60,000 nt of DNA from Tubiluchus corallicola (taxonomy: Eukaryota; Priapulida; Priapulimorpha; Priapulimorphida; Tubiluchidae), in NCBI GenBank assembly GCA_030141605.1, contig JAQGDQ010000009.1:529001-589000 (forward strand), written 5' to 3'. A program made the position numbers and the translations under genes. Every line of letters begins with the position of its first letter. The first letter of the stretch is position 1. The notes under the pieces are model-generated. The model was not told the origin of the DNA. It saw nothing but the letters and a program-made list of their open reading frames with translations, and did no database searches. Positions 37,501 through 52,000 of this stretch are shown piece by piece.

Positions 37501-40500
37501 TAGTGTACTTACATAGTGTATTTAAGATAAAAATTATTATTTTTGACTGAAGTGGAATAAACATCATGACTATGCTCAATTTTAATGACCATGTGCATGA
37601 GCAAAATCCATGTTGGCAAGACCCACTGCCCATGAGGCCAAGATAGGCAAAGATTGGCAAGACTTACATTGCTCAACTGTCTTTCCAACTAACACATTTA
37701 AGTTTTTGTCGTTTACTTTAAATGTTTGTTATAGGAAGCAATTTCTCAGTTACTAAAAACGTGGGAAGAAGTACCTGCTGTAGCTATGCCTAGACGATCG
37801 AAACGAAATGGAAAATTAAAAAGTGTTATTACTGATAATACTCTACAATATTCTGACGGGAAAATTGTTTTAGAGCAGTTGAATTACACTTTGAAGATCA
37901 CCTTCCTTTGGGTTGACTATAGGAACGGGAAATTTGTGAAACTGTCTACAGAAATATGCAAGGTAGTGAAATTATGTACAATATGCTATTGCTTCAGTTT
38001 AAAAGCTTATGAAAAAGTTATCCTTGAATATACTGTATCGTACTCTAACTTACATTGTGAGTCCTGCAATATTTACATTTTAAAATTTCAAATGACTGTA
38101 TTGTTCGCGGTTGTCACTAGATTTTACAGGAAGACAGGACCATTTTTCATATACTACCCCATTTTCATGTCTGATAAAAAGTATACATTTTAACACGATT
38201 AATACTGCAAAAGCGGTTCTGATAATTAAATGGTAGATTAAAAACTTAATTAACGGCGAACAAGCCCAATTATTGATGACATCATAAACTAAAATAATTT
38301 TCAGCAGCAAAAATATTTCATGAGCGTGTTGCACGTGTTTGTGAAAGGGAAAATTGAGATACAGTGCTACTGTAAGATATTTAGTATGTTGTACTAAAAC
38401 TAAACATGTTTTAAGATAAAAATTCAAATTTCATATTTACCGCTGTGTTCACGCTTGAGCTGTCGAACTAACGCACGTTTGTCACAAACTAACACATCTG
38501 AACTGAGACGTACAGCACCTATTTTTTGTGCAATGCACTTCCGATATGCAGGCGCTAGTGTCCCTCTAACTAGCGAATTACGAAATACATGTAACGGCGA
38601 AGAACTAGTGGCGCGAACGCGAAATTGTGTTTGTGTAGTAATAATTCTTTCACGTATGTCATTTTTGCAAAAGACGTACATTTCTTTCAAGAGTAGATTG
38701 TTTAGGCCTACAGTTTAAAAATCGGTTCGGTTTTGCTTTAAGTATAAGATAATCCAAATTGGCTACTTTTACTTTTTTTACTTTCTACCACTATAGCATT
38801 GTTAATAAATGGTTTCTGTAAGTAAAGTGTACTTGAGTTTAACGTGCTCTTGTTTTCCTGAACAGGTGATGACACGTTGTCTTTCCAATGAAAATTTATC
38901 TGAAGAATGTCAATCATCAATTTTGGACATCACGTCTCGATTCTTGCAGCGCAAAAATGGCACTCCGCTACGATCCGATGAAGCAAACGACCTTTGCAAG
39001 CACGTGTTTCTGTCCAAATTTAGGATGCCGCTAATATTTAAATTCACTAGGCAAATGTTCTCATATGGAATGTTCCAAAAGGTGAGGATTTAATCTGTGT
39101 TTTATAATCATGTATTGTTGAACTTGCACTGACTTGTACTTGTTCAAAAATAAGTTTAAAAATGATGAAGTGGTACTATAAACACCCGTTATGTTATGCT
39201 GTATAAAACTCGCCCTGTAGTTTTCTCAAAGTAATTGTACAATTTACTGAAAGAACTATTGCTTCAGTGATAGCAAAAGTGAGTACTCTTGAGGTCGCAA
39301 TACTGAATTTTAATATTCATTTTATTAAGAGTTCTTTTTTCTTTTAGTTACTATTCTGGCCTATTAAATATTTTTATTGTACGACATAAGAAACCCAAAA
39401 TCTTTTCAATCATTTTTAAGTTTCTTTGGCATTTATTTCTCCTTATCTACATTAAGCTTATTTATTTTGCTTATAATGAAAATCTTATAATGACTGTATT
39501 ACTATGATGTAGCGTAACGCATTACAATCATGTATTGTAATATTGTTTCCTAATTCAAATTTTAATATTTTATTTGCTAGGATGTATTGCCTCCTTTAGT
39601 TGAGCATTGTGAACGATTGCTAGATAATGCTGATAGTGACGATGTGATAAATGATATTCTACATTTGATTGTTGAGTTGGTTGTACATAACACGCCAGTT
39701 ATAGCAGATGCTTCACAGTTGCTAAGCCACCAGATCTACACATTACCTTTTCATCACAAATCAGGGTAACAGTTTTACACATGTGATAGAATAATTTTGT
39801 ATAATTGCCTTTGCTTTAAGTTGTTTAAATAAACGTAGCGAGTAAATGAATGTTATTTAAAGGGGAACAGAACTCAGTTTTAAACTTCAACTCAAAATAA
39901 TGTGACGTATAAAATATCAAAAGTGAAAATAGTTGTGAAAAAATTTTTGCCGCAGAAACGTAATTTGACATTTGCACGATTGATTTTTCCCTTTGCACGT
40001 GTTCTACCATTATATTTAGGTGGACACTAGCGCTGAGATTTTCGAAATGCACTACATAAAAAATAGATCTGTGTTTGATCGTAACAATACAGCTCAGTTG
40101 TGACTTATGCACATATTCGAGAACGTGTGCTTATGTACAGCAGTAAACATGAAATTAAACTTTTCTAAACATTTTATTGCCTCGTTTTGGTGTATCACAC
40201 CAAATGGTGTACAGTAACATTGTAGTTCAATTTTCGCTTTCACAAATAGCTGCACTACGCTCATGGAATGTTTACGCTGCCACAAAATCATGTTCAACTG
40301 TAACGTCATCACTAGTTGGACTTCCCGGTCGTTAATTTTTTTAAATTATTTAATTATTAAAAACAGTTTGGCAGTGTTGTAGGTGTTAATTCTTTTTATC
40401 TTGCTTCAAAATAGTGTAGGATAGGAAATACAATCCTGTTTTTCTTTAAGGTCACTGATTATTAGTATGTTTTTTGTACTTGAAGTCGCACTGAAGCACC

Positions 40501-43500
40501 CATGAGGACAATGTCCTTGTAGCAGCTTTTGCTAGAGTAATTTATTTTTTCAGGGATCGGAAATCTTTCTATTCTTTGCTGCTACGTTTACTGGGAAACT
40601 ATGCACACGGAGGAGGTTCAGCCAGAGTCTGGGCTACCCTTGTGGTGCTGCCACACCTTAGGTACCTCATCTTCATTTCCTAGCAACTTTTCAAAAATGG
40701 AAATTCATAAAGTGTAATAGAGTTGTGATGTTCGCGCTGAGATAATTTGACTCGCAATGGGAACTTTAAGAGAAATTGTTCAGTAAGCGGCAGCAGCAGC
40801 TGAGGCCTGGTAAATCTAATTTCCAGTACCCACCAGAATATTAAATTACCACATTATTCCAGGTTTTTTATCTGCCTGGTAACAATGGTATAATGTGGTC
40901 ATTTAATATCCTGGTGGGCACTCCGCACTGAAATTTAGATGTAACAAGTGTCAGTTGCTGCTGCTACTTGCTAAACAATGTATCTGAAAGTTCCTACGTT
41001 AAATTTTGAGAAAAATTGTTCAACAGTTGTTGGGTAAAGTGATGCTCTTTTATTTTATCTTGAGGGAGCCGTTATTGTTGTATTAAGGAAAACAATAAAT
41101 ACCATTTATTAAGTTCCAGACTTGCATACGAATGCCTTTGGGGAAAAGTTGCTGAGGCAAAAATAGTGGAAATTTGCACTACAAATTTTGGACTACATAT
41201 ACTGTTTATTTGCATTACAAGTGTATATTGGAGAATTGATTGTTAAAATAATTAATTAATATAGAAACTTTGTCTGTAAAGCTTCCTTTTGTCAAGTTTC
41301 ATTTTTTATTTTTTCGATGCCCTAATGCTGTCTGTTTTGTTTTATGTTACATAATGGAAAAGTGTCAGCATTGAATGTTTAAATTACCATGGACTTAATT
41401 TTGACAGGAATCTTAACATAACAGAGGTTGTGCAAGAAGTGTGTTCTCTGATAAATCATTTATCACAGAAGTCAGCATCAATTGAGGAGTTGATGATATT
41501 ATGTCAGGCATATATCACGGTGGCTGTGATACTTGGACGTGATGAATTTCTTCAGTTGTTTGATTTTAAGAATGTGGTTGTCGATCTTCTCAGGTAAGCT
41601 TTTCATGGTGTTGCTTGCACTGCAGCTTTGAAGCAGATTACATACACGATTGAATGATTAGACTAGGCTTAGGCGTGTGTGCTCAAATTTGTCACTGTAG
41701 TGGCAGCCACTGAAGTAGACGGTTTGCTATGCTAGTGTTCTTGTTAGACTCCACTAAGTATCCAATATTAAGAAATGGGGAATTTGTAGTGCTATTTGCA
41801 GACAAGAAACAAGGGAAGACTCCTAAGACGCAGCGGAAATAACGGAATAGTTATGGTGAGCTTTTGACTGCAAAGTGAAGCTGTACTTGTTAGTGAATAG
41901 CTTACCGACTGCTGCAAGAGCTGCTCTGGGCATTTTCATTTTCATTACTGTCCTGTCTATTTCTTTCATTAAAGGAGAAGTACACACATCCAAACGTGCC
42001 AATACTTCACTGCCAATTTAGTATTTCATCTTAGAGGATTTTCAAAGATATAGAGAAGTAGATTCTGATATTGCCACAACCATCTATATTAAGTATGCTT
42101 TGCCACTGAATGAGCTATCGTTGCTTGCAGTGCGCTTACTGCATAATAAAGTGATCTATGTCATCTAAACAATGCAAAAACCTACTGAATGAACTAAAAT
42201 AAACCATACTGTTTGACGAACATTTGTTTCAGTTTTCCTTGATTCGCTAGCCTTTGCGCCTGACCGTAATTATCGTACATTATTTTTTTTGTAGGAAACA
42301 TCCTGACTGCAGACCTGTATTGCTCATAGCTGATGTATTTCTTAGTTTGATTGCCTCAAGCATTCAGCAAGAAGAACATCTAGATTCAGACTTGGCTGAG
42401 TTACTGTACTCTATACTTCAAGACAATTTGTCGTCGCCTTATCATCATGTAAAGTGCATCTTCTTAGAATTTAATTGCAATTTTCTAAGTGCCACATTTG
42501 ATTTTAAAGTTCGCTAATTTGAAGTTGTTACAGATATTTTTTATCGCTCAATGGCTGACACTTTTTAGGTACTTTTAACTGAAAGCAAATACACTATACC
42601 TTCAAAGCAAACTTTAATACAATACCTTTTTATTGTAGGTACGATTGTTGACGTTACGTATTATGTCGGCATTTACTCTGCATTTGCCAGTTATTGAAGA
42701 GGGCACAAATGTGGGCCAACCAGGCGTATTTCGTATCTGTCTCGACGCCGAAGATTTGCAGCTATCCATGTTGACCTACAGAGAGATTCTGACCAATCTG
42801 CGTAAACTAGACCTTGATTTGGTGCAGCATAATCTACCAACTTGTGGAAGCTATGATACTGTAAGTTGACCAAGAGAATTTGTGGTAAGGCAGCTGTAGT
42901 GAAAATGTACCGAGATGCACAGAACTGAATGATCATTTATCAACTCTTTTTTAAGTTTTCTTTTGCTCATTACCATCATTTATTGCACTATCACATTGGA
43001 AAGAATATAACAAGTCCCGAATTATTCAGAATAGTAGGCCTTAACTCGTAGTTCATTCATTTTTGTAGCATCTGTTAAACAGTGCAGCTTCAAGTGATAA
43101 GATTTCCAGAAATATGGCTAAACATGTTTTTAAAAAGTAACGTGGAAAGCTAAATTTCATTAATTGACATTGAAGTTTTGTGTGGAGCTCACACTAATAC
43201 ATAACCATTATGATAAATAATTACTAACTCCCTGCCTTAGTTCTGTTTATTTTGCTTCAGGTGGTCTCCAGGCTGTTTTCGAGAAATCACTTGTAATCCT
43301 TTGACAAAAACATTTTATGATTTTGTAAATTGTAAAAACGTTTACAGTTTGAGCAGTGCAATTTCAATGTTTTTGTCTTGATTTTCAGGTTCCATTGAGA
43401 TACCTGTTAGGTGTCTTGTACAGAAACTTTTCTCTTTTGTGGAAACCAGTCATGGAACTGATACAGACACAGGCTTTCGGTTTACCACTTAACAGGTTTT

Positions 43501-45955
43501 GGGAGGTCTTTGGCAGGCATTTGCATCATGTTGCGCATTTGGCAGGTACAAATAATTATTAACTATGGCACCATTATCATATTAAACTGTCTAATATAAA
43601 AAAATGTCTACAATTTAAAAAATAACCAATCAAAGGTTATGTAACTGCAAGTTTAAATAGATCAGTAGACTGAACAGATAGAACAGGCCAAGAAAAGTAG
43701 GTCAATGTAGAAAATTTAGAGCAAAGTTGGCCAAGTAGATGTTTACATTAATTATGTGGAAAAATTTGGTTACTTAGTACCACAGCTTTTTCGACGTCAG
43801 TGCAACTGGCGTGTTGCACCGAAGGTTTGCCTAGATAAAGTAAATATTGAAAAATCATGATTGTCTTATGCACTCGCATTGCAGTAATTTACATGTTACT
43901 ACAGACAAACAATATTAATCGGGGCAATAATTGTTGCAAAAGTCCTGAACTAGTCCTCTGTATCATAAAGAATTATTTGGTTTCTATATTCTATTTTGCT
44001 CTTGTTTGTTGCTGTGACAATGCAGCTGCCTCAGCTATATCAGTACTTAAGGCTTTTACACATACATACAAACTGGAAGTGATAATGTTATAAAAATGAA
44101 ATGAAATAATTAAGACGAAGTCACAATTAAATATTCTGAAACTGTATTTGATAAATTTTATTCGATTAATTCTCTGCTGATATCTTATTTAATTTAATAG
44201 TAAGTGTGTAGTATAGATTTAAATGCCATGCATGCACTGTGAGAAATTACTAGACTCGAATCGTTGTGACCCAAACAATAGGTGCTTTGTTGCTGTAGCT
44301 TTCATCACACTATTAACCCTTTTACCGGCAAATTTCTGCATTGAAAACTGGGCAAATAAAATATTTGAAATTATCTAATGTTACAGAATCATGTTTAAAA
44401 GTCTTTAAAGAATAGAACGGGTTTACTAATACTTATTTATATATTCTTTGACCTATACACGATTTATTTATTTCATTTGGATATAATAATTATGGTGGCA
44501 AATAAGAAAGCAGTAAATTGCAGTGAGATTGTACGAATTGTACAAGCGATACAGATTAGATTATTTTCTTATTCACCACCATAATTATTATATCCTAATG
44601 AAATAAATATGCAACACGTGGTTTCTTACGGGAAATTTGCAACCTTTGCATAACTAGTGAAGCAAAAGTGACCTAACAGGGCTGTGGGAGACATACAAAA
44701 TCTGTTAGCAAAGATTATGCAGAAAATCTATGCATGGGAATGGTGTCATTATAGCTCTATTGAGCACATGAATAAAGGGACAAAAAAGTCGAGTCACCCT
44801 GCCAGTCAATAAATGAGAAGAAAGTCACTCTGCCAGTGAAAGAGTTAAGAGACAAAGTTTAAAGCATGTGGGGTCATGAAAAAACTGTTTTTGTGTTTAT
44901 TGCCGATCTATCAAGTGTACAGCTTGATCTGGTATTGTGAAAAAAGAGACGTGTTATACTGCTTTACATCATCTTCACGATCAGCCACTGTGTGGTGCCA
45001 CCATAAGAAGTAGTTGTACTGGAGCATTGAACATCTACTTCAAACTATCTTTGCTGAGATAATACACATAGTTATTACAAAGTACTTAGGTCATTGTTAT
45101 AATAATAAATTAATTCATCTATTTTAGAAAAAGAATTGAGGTGTCAAGAAAGCAGTGATCTGAATTTAAAGCACAACTTGTTTGAAGCAGAAAATCTGCA
45201 GTCGTTTTTCCAAGAGAAATTAGACATATTAACACAGCACCACGATAAACCAGATTATTCTAATCACCGGTTTTTGCTGTGGCAAGCTATGAAAGGTTTT
45301 GCTACTCGTGTCCAGGGAAAGACGAGGGATTTATCCGTTCTTCTTCTGCAATTTGTGGAGTACGATTTTTTATCAGTTTGTCATAAATAGTATTTTATTA
45401 CCTTACTCTTTGAGCACTGGTTTGAGCACTTACTTTTCCTAGGATTTTAAGAATCCTTTTGATAGGTGGTGGCGTGAATGTGATTAACAATGACACACAT
45501 CACCAGAAATAGATGCTCATGGCTTGCATTTGTTTTAAGATTCTAACAATAGGAATTTTTAGCAAGTTCCAATTCTTTTCCAAGTATTGCCAGATGTCCC
45601 AATTAAAGTTTGTTTCGTATTTGCACAGGATGTGTTATATGTAAAATTCAGGGTCTTGGAACTTGTGTACCATCTCTTATGCAACAGCCCATTAGTTTTT
45701 CTAAAGCCCAGTTTTTTTAAATAAAGCATACTGGTTTTACTAGTACTTGCATGGATGATTGTATATAATCCTTTGCTTTTATGTTTTAGTTAGTCAGGAG
45801 CTCACTATGTAGTTAGTCATGTAAAAGCATTTTCAATATCGCCCAATGAGCAAGGTGTAGCTTGCCATGACATTTGGGAAAAGGAAGAAAGAGCAAGAGA
45901 GATAACAAAAGAGACTAAGATAGAGAGAGAAGGGGGAGAGAGAGGAGAGAGAGGG

Positions 45956-46047
<92 letters not shown>

Positions 46048-49000
46048 AGTAACAAGCCTAATCATTAGAAAGTAAATATTACATGTATATAACTGAACTT
46101 TAATCTGCTAATATTTTTTAATAATAAAATTAATTTAATTTGGAGATAAATAATACTGATTACTAAATATACTTAATTTTAAACATACACGTTTGATATT
46201 AATTCAGGAATGAGTTCCATCCAGTAGACCACACTGTTTCGCATGCTCAGGATGTTCGTTGCTCCTCAGTTACAAATGCTGATGATACAACTCTAGATTC
46301 AGATACAGAAGACGTGGCCAATGACCAACAGTGCAGTGCAAAAGACAGTAGAGCAGGAAAAGTAACCGTGCCTTTGAAAAGGAGGAAACCGTACAGACGA
46401 GCCGCGTCAAAGTCTCTTGTGGTGCACTTAGAAGCTTTTGCGGAATTTCAGGACCCTCGGTCTATGTTTCAGGAACCAAAGCTGCGGAGTTTGTATCTGG
46501 ATTTGTTAACATACAGAACATCTGCAGTTCAGAAAGCAGCATTTAAGTGCTTGCTGGCATACAAATATGATTACCTAGTGCCTTACCAGTACGTTTACTC
46601 ATTCTAAACAAATTAGTTTCTAACGGAAAATAAAAGCAAATTTATACTTTGTTAATAAAGGTATTTTTGTTGATAGTGGTACATTGCAAACCCTCCTAAC
46701 ATCATGTCCAGTAACATGCCCAGTAGAAACATTGTGTTTGTTTATTTTTCTCATTTGCTAAGTGATGGAGAAAATTTGCTGTTGACTTTTCACCTGAGTA
46801 TCTTGGTCACGGATGTAATTGATCCTGTAATAAATTAGCAATATCTGTTTATCGCCAGCATATCGATGCAAGGTCACATCATCAGCTTCACTGCTTGATT
46901 ACTTTATACTTCATATTTTATAGTTTTTATGTTATATGTTTATTCAACCTGCCTGGTTCTAATGATAAATAATCTTCTTTTTCTTCTTCTTATTATTATT
47001 ATTCCTTTTCTTACTATTATTATTATAATTATCTTTATTATTATCAATATTATCAAAGTAGTTATGTAGCCATTTAACAAATTATTTGATTTTAAGAACT
47101 GCTGATAGCTGTTGCTTTTATAGCACCTTTTGAGATTTTTAGCTTTACTGGTTTCAGTGATTTGACAGTATCCAAATACTGTTTTGTTTCAGTACTTTCT
47201 GTAGTTTGGTGAGAGTTCGTTTTTGAACGACCTTTAATTTTGCGTTTGTCGTTCATTTTTAACAGCACGTGGTGATGTTGTATGTTGACTATTTGACATC
47301 ATTTTGCTACCGGTAACATTGTATCATGAATTTTCCTTTTTTCTATAAGGATGCATATTGCATAATTCTTACTTACATGCGGTAACGTTACTTCCATTCA
47401 AAATGTTCTGGAAGACTTATGGCTTAAATGTGTGGGGTCACGTTTCGTAATGTTGATGTTACATTTTTATTTAGAGAAAATTTTGAAAGGTTGATAGATG
47501 ACAAAAGTTTCAAAAGTGAAATTGTGAACTTTTCTGTGTCAGAAGACAACCCAGTGGTCGACGCCAAACATCGCTCCGGTGTACTGCCAATACTGATGAG
47601 GTAAGTTTGCCAATTTCTTTCTTCCGTCTGTTACTGAGTTGTTCATTCTAGAAATAGTTAGTTTGTTACTTTCCAAGCAATGGAGTAATTGAGTAATTTC
47701 ACTGCAACAAATTTGTTATGCATAATCAAACCGTTAAAATTTGATGTACATGATTTATTCTAGTTTATCAGAAAGAAAACTAATTTGTTTGCAGAGTATT
47801 ATATGGAAAAATGTTGACAAAGAGTGGCAGCAAGTCGTCGAGATTAAAAAATACTAACGTACGGAGAGGGATAGTCCTGCGCTTTCTGGCATCGTGCCAA
47901 GGACAGGATCTCCAGGTTTTCATTGATTTGGTACTGAGTCCATTTCGTCGATATACATCCAGTAAGTTTTTTAGCATTGAGGCATTATGCTTGATTTAAC
48001 ATTACATTTCTTTCGGTAATATATTTGTGCAATTTCTATGTAAAAACTTGGGCAGAAGGCAGGCCTTGCAGTGTTTACTTTGATGAATTTAGTTTATTGG
48101 CAATGGGAATTGTCACACTTCTGTTGTTTAGCCTCATTAGTAAGTGGGTGGGTAACTGCCAGGAAAAATTTTGACATGCTCCTGTGCTTCTTTAAGGGTG
48201 GTTGTAAATACATCGAAACATAGCCAAGAAAAGTGTGCCAGTTCAACTTTTGTATGATTATCATTGCTAATAAAAAATCCGTGTGTACTGGCTTACATTG
48301 TACCATGCTGTATAAACAAATTTAAAACTAACGGTTTTGAACTGTATCAGAACTTGATATTCTATTGTTTCCACTAGGTGGTGTTTTGCAAAACGTCAAA
48401 TCTCTTATGGCCGACTTAGATTACACTGCTATCATACCCTTAAAACGACAAATCAGGTTTGTATTTTTCAAGTGAATTTTGATATTTTTTTGGTCATTAC
48501 ACAAATTCCATTGCAATTGCAAACTCTCCAACTTGTGGATAAAATTTTGAATGATGTTTTTTGATAATATCTTTCTAATTGATACATTTTTAGTGCTTTG
48601 AATACAATGGACGTAATGTTTAGTCGCATGGGTTCCAAGATTCACATGTATTTGCCTGAGATGCTGCAAATTACATTAGGACTGACTGCCATTTGTGTGC
48701 AGCTGTTGGAAAACCGGTCACAAGTTCATCCGGGCTTGATAAATTCACTGAAGAATATTCGTACGCTGTGTTTTAGCAGAATTTACCAGGTGTGGATTTT
48801 TTAAGAAATTAACATATATAAAGTATAAGGTGTTGTACACACTTAAGAGCTATATAGTCTTGTCTGTATAGAGCTCTTGTTCTTGCTGTAGTCAGTATTG
48901 CATATAAATACTTGTCAGAGAGAAGTAATGCATACTGGGGGAAGATTTAGTGGTGGTTAATGGGACTAGTTGTACCAGTTTTAGAGTCGCTCTATTTTTC

Positions 49001-52000
49001 TGCAAGTATTTGTTTTGCTTTTTTTTGTGTAAATGTTTTACGTCTGGTAATTACTGCAACTTTTGTAATCAAAAGAATTAGGTAAGGTGAATGTACAAAC
49101 TTATGTTGTTGAAATGATCTTAATTTTCTTTCGAATCCTTGCAAATTTGTACAGCAAGTTGACGTTTTAATGTTTTAATGTCTTCAAAACATCTAAAATA
49201 CAGAAAGTCAACCCTACTGTGGATCTCGCTAGTTCTAGGGTGGAAAACGTGGCCTTGATGCTTATCATGTAATTGAATTGTGTTTATAGAAAGATCTGAA
49301 GTGCACACCCATTTCCCAAATCACTGCCAAGCAAAATGTTTTCTTAGTGCTGGGACTTTGGGAGCATTCGTGATATAGACAAGTTTTATGCAATAATAGT
49401 TTTGGGTTGATTCATAGTGTTAACTGTCGTTTATGCTTATGCTACCTGTTTCAGTTTTTCATGACGTTTGATAAGTATCCTTTCACCAGCGGTGAGTTAG
49501 ATGCGCTGTTTGAGGCTGCAGTTTGGCCGGCACTGAAACGCTTGCCATTCGAAAGTGCATATAGTCCATCCTTGTTACTTAAGTTAATGCATTATTGGAG
49601 CTTGAATTCTAGGTATGTTGAAATTTTTAATATAATATAATATAATATAATATAATATAATATAATATAATATAATATAATATAATATAATATAATATAA
49701 TATAATATAATATAATATAATATAATATAATATAATATAATATAATATAATATAATATAATATAATATAATATAACATAACATAATATATAATATATAAT
49801 ATAATATAATATAATATAATATAATATAATATAATATAATATAATATAATATAATATAATATAATATAATATAATATAGTATTTTAATATAATATTTGTA
49901 TTTAATCTATCATGTGCTGCACTATGTTATTGTGCATTCCTGTTGACTATGTATTAATGATATGATGTTAAAATTACCTACAGCCAGTCATTGCAGATAT
50001 CAGTATGGAATAAATTCATTTTAATTGTGGACATTTGTTATCATGGGTGTTTGTAAAAAACCGATTAATCAAGGAAAAGCAGAGAATTTCTACCAGTAAA
50101 AATGTACTTCGTAAAAAAAATTAAATCTCAAATTTTGCATTAGTGTCTTTCCTTATTCATTTGAATTTTACTCGGCAAACAAAGTTTTCAGCATTATTGT
50201 AAATCTACTTTGCCCATATTTTCTAATTACCTTTCTCCTTAATAACTACCTAATAACAGCATGGCTCATTGCTGGTTACAGTTTGCATTATACTTTATCT
50301 TAACTGTACATATTTTGCAAAGATTTCACCGACTGCTTGGTAAGCATTACCCAGATGATATGTCACTCACTCCACTGCCGTATGTCTTTCAACTGTTATC
50401 TGCCAAAAATGTTACGTCCAAAGTGCAAGACATGGTCATGGACATCATTGAACATCTTCTTGCGGAAACTGATGACGACGATGATGATGATAATGTCGAG
50501 GAGGATCTACCAGAAATTGCTGTTTCACATTGCATAGAGATACCACCGAGTGAATTGCATGAAGGAGGTGAGCAAAGTTTAATCTGGTTTGTTTTGAAAT
50601 ACATCCATCAACATGGTTTGATTTGATTTTTGAACAGTTAACATTTTTAAACATGCAGAAGGTGATGTAGAGGTGTGTGAAATGCCTTTTATATTTTCAC
50701 AAGTTTTAGTATATTCCACTGTTTACTCTCTTCTGTTTTTTTTTGTTTTTTTAAGCTTTTCTGATCTCAAAGTAAACTTTAATAGACATGAATCCTGTTT
50801 TGTAGCCATTTAGAAATTTTCTAGTGCTTTTTAAACATATAAATGTTATTAGACATATTTTCAGTTTCCTAGAATATTTTCCCGAATGTTCGAATAATTT
50901 TCCCGATGGTTGAATAAAAATGGTATTAGAGTTTCAAAAAATTACAAACAGTAGTATAGGGGCAACCAATGTAAGATGTTTGTGAAATGTAAGAGCTGAA
51001 CATCTCGACGAGCTTAATTTCTTGAAATCACACAAACTTATGAAGCTGTTTTTAGAATCTCTAATTTACCGTTTGCTCCGTGTAACGAGAGCTGCCATGA
51101 TTATCAAGAATGCTAAAGGTTTACATGTTCTTGCTTAACGAAATGATTACGTTTACATGATGTTCTCTAATCTATGTGTGTGGTTGGAGGGGAGATATAT
51201 ATTACTGTCTGAATCATGGGAATAAAATAGTTGCTGTGGCAATTATATTAAATAACTAGCGGCTGAAGCTGAGTTAGTAGCTACTACATCAACTGAATCA
51301 CACAGCAAATCAGCTAGCTCGGCTGAAGTTGACTGAATTTTCAGCTGAGTTGGCTTAAAGAAAAAAATCAACTTTGAATTATTGTTAATAATGATAAGAT
51401 GTTAGTTAACTGTTAAATTATGGAGACAATTTTTTTAAATAATTTGTGTTGCTTATACACAGAAAAAAGCTGATATACAACTCAAATAATGCATTAGATA
51501 TCAATGTTTTATTATTATAAAAAAGCAAAGGATTTGTTGCAAATATAATTTAAATCCCTCTCTTGGCGAGGTGGCTTATCTTGGTTACCGGTGAATCAAT
51601 ACCGAAACACCAAAGTGATCCCATATGTGTGACTAACGTTTGTGTATTTAATTTTGAATTGACTGCTTTATCGTTCAAAAACTTCTAAAGTTTAGTATCT
51701 CTGCCAGCACACTCACAATCTGGCCGCGAATCTGCGATGCATTTGCCATATTTCAACCAGTGATTTCCTCATCGTCATAAGCCTGTTATGTCAATTGTAG
51801 ACATTGGCCCCACAAAATGCTAAAATAAAAGAAATATGCCCTCAAGGCAGGTAAACACAGCAGTAATCCAGCAAAAAAAACTGGACACTACCATGCCAGT
51901 GGCTTGTTCGTAAGCGCGAAAATGTCGGCTAGATCGACTCCTGTCACTAAAGCTGGGTTACTTATCGGCCAGGTCAACTGTAGAAATAAACCGGCTGGAG

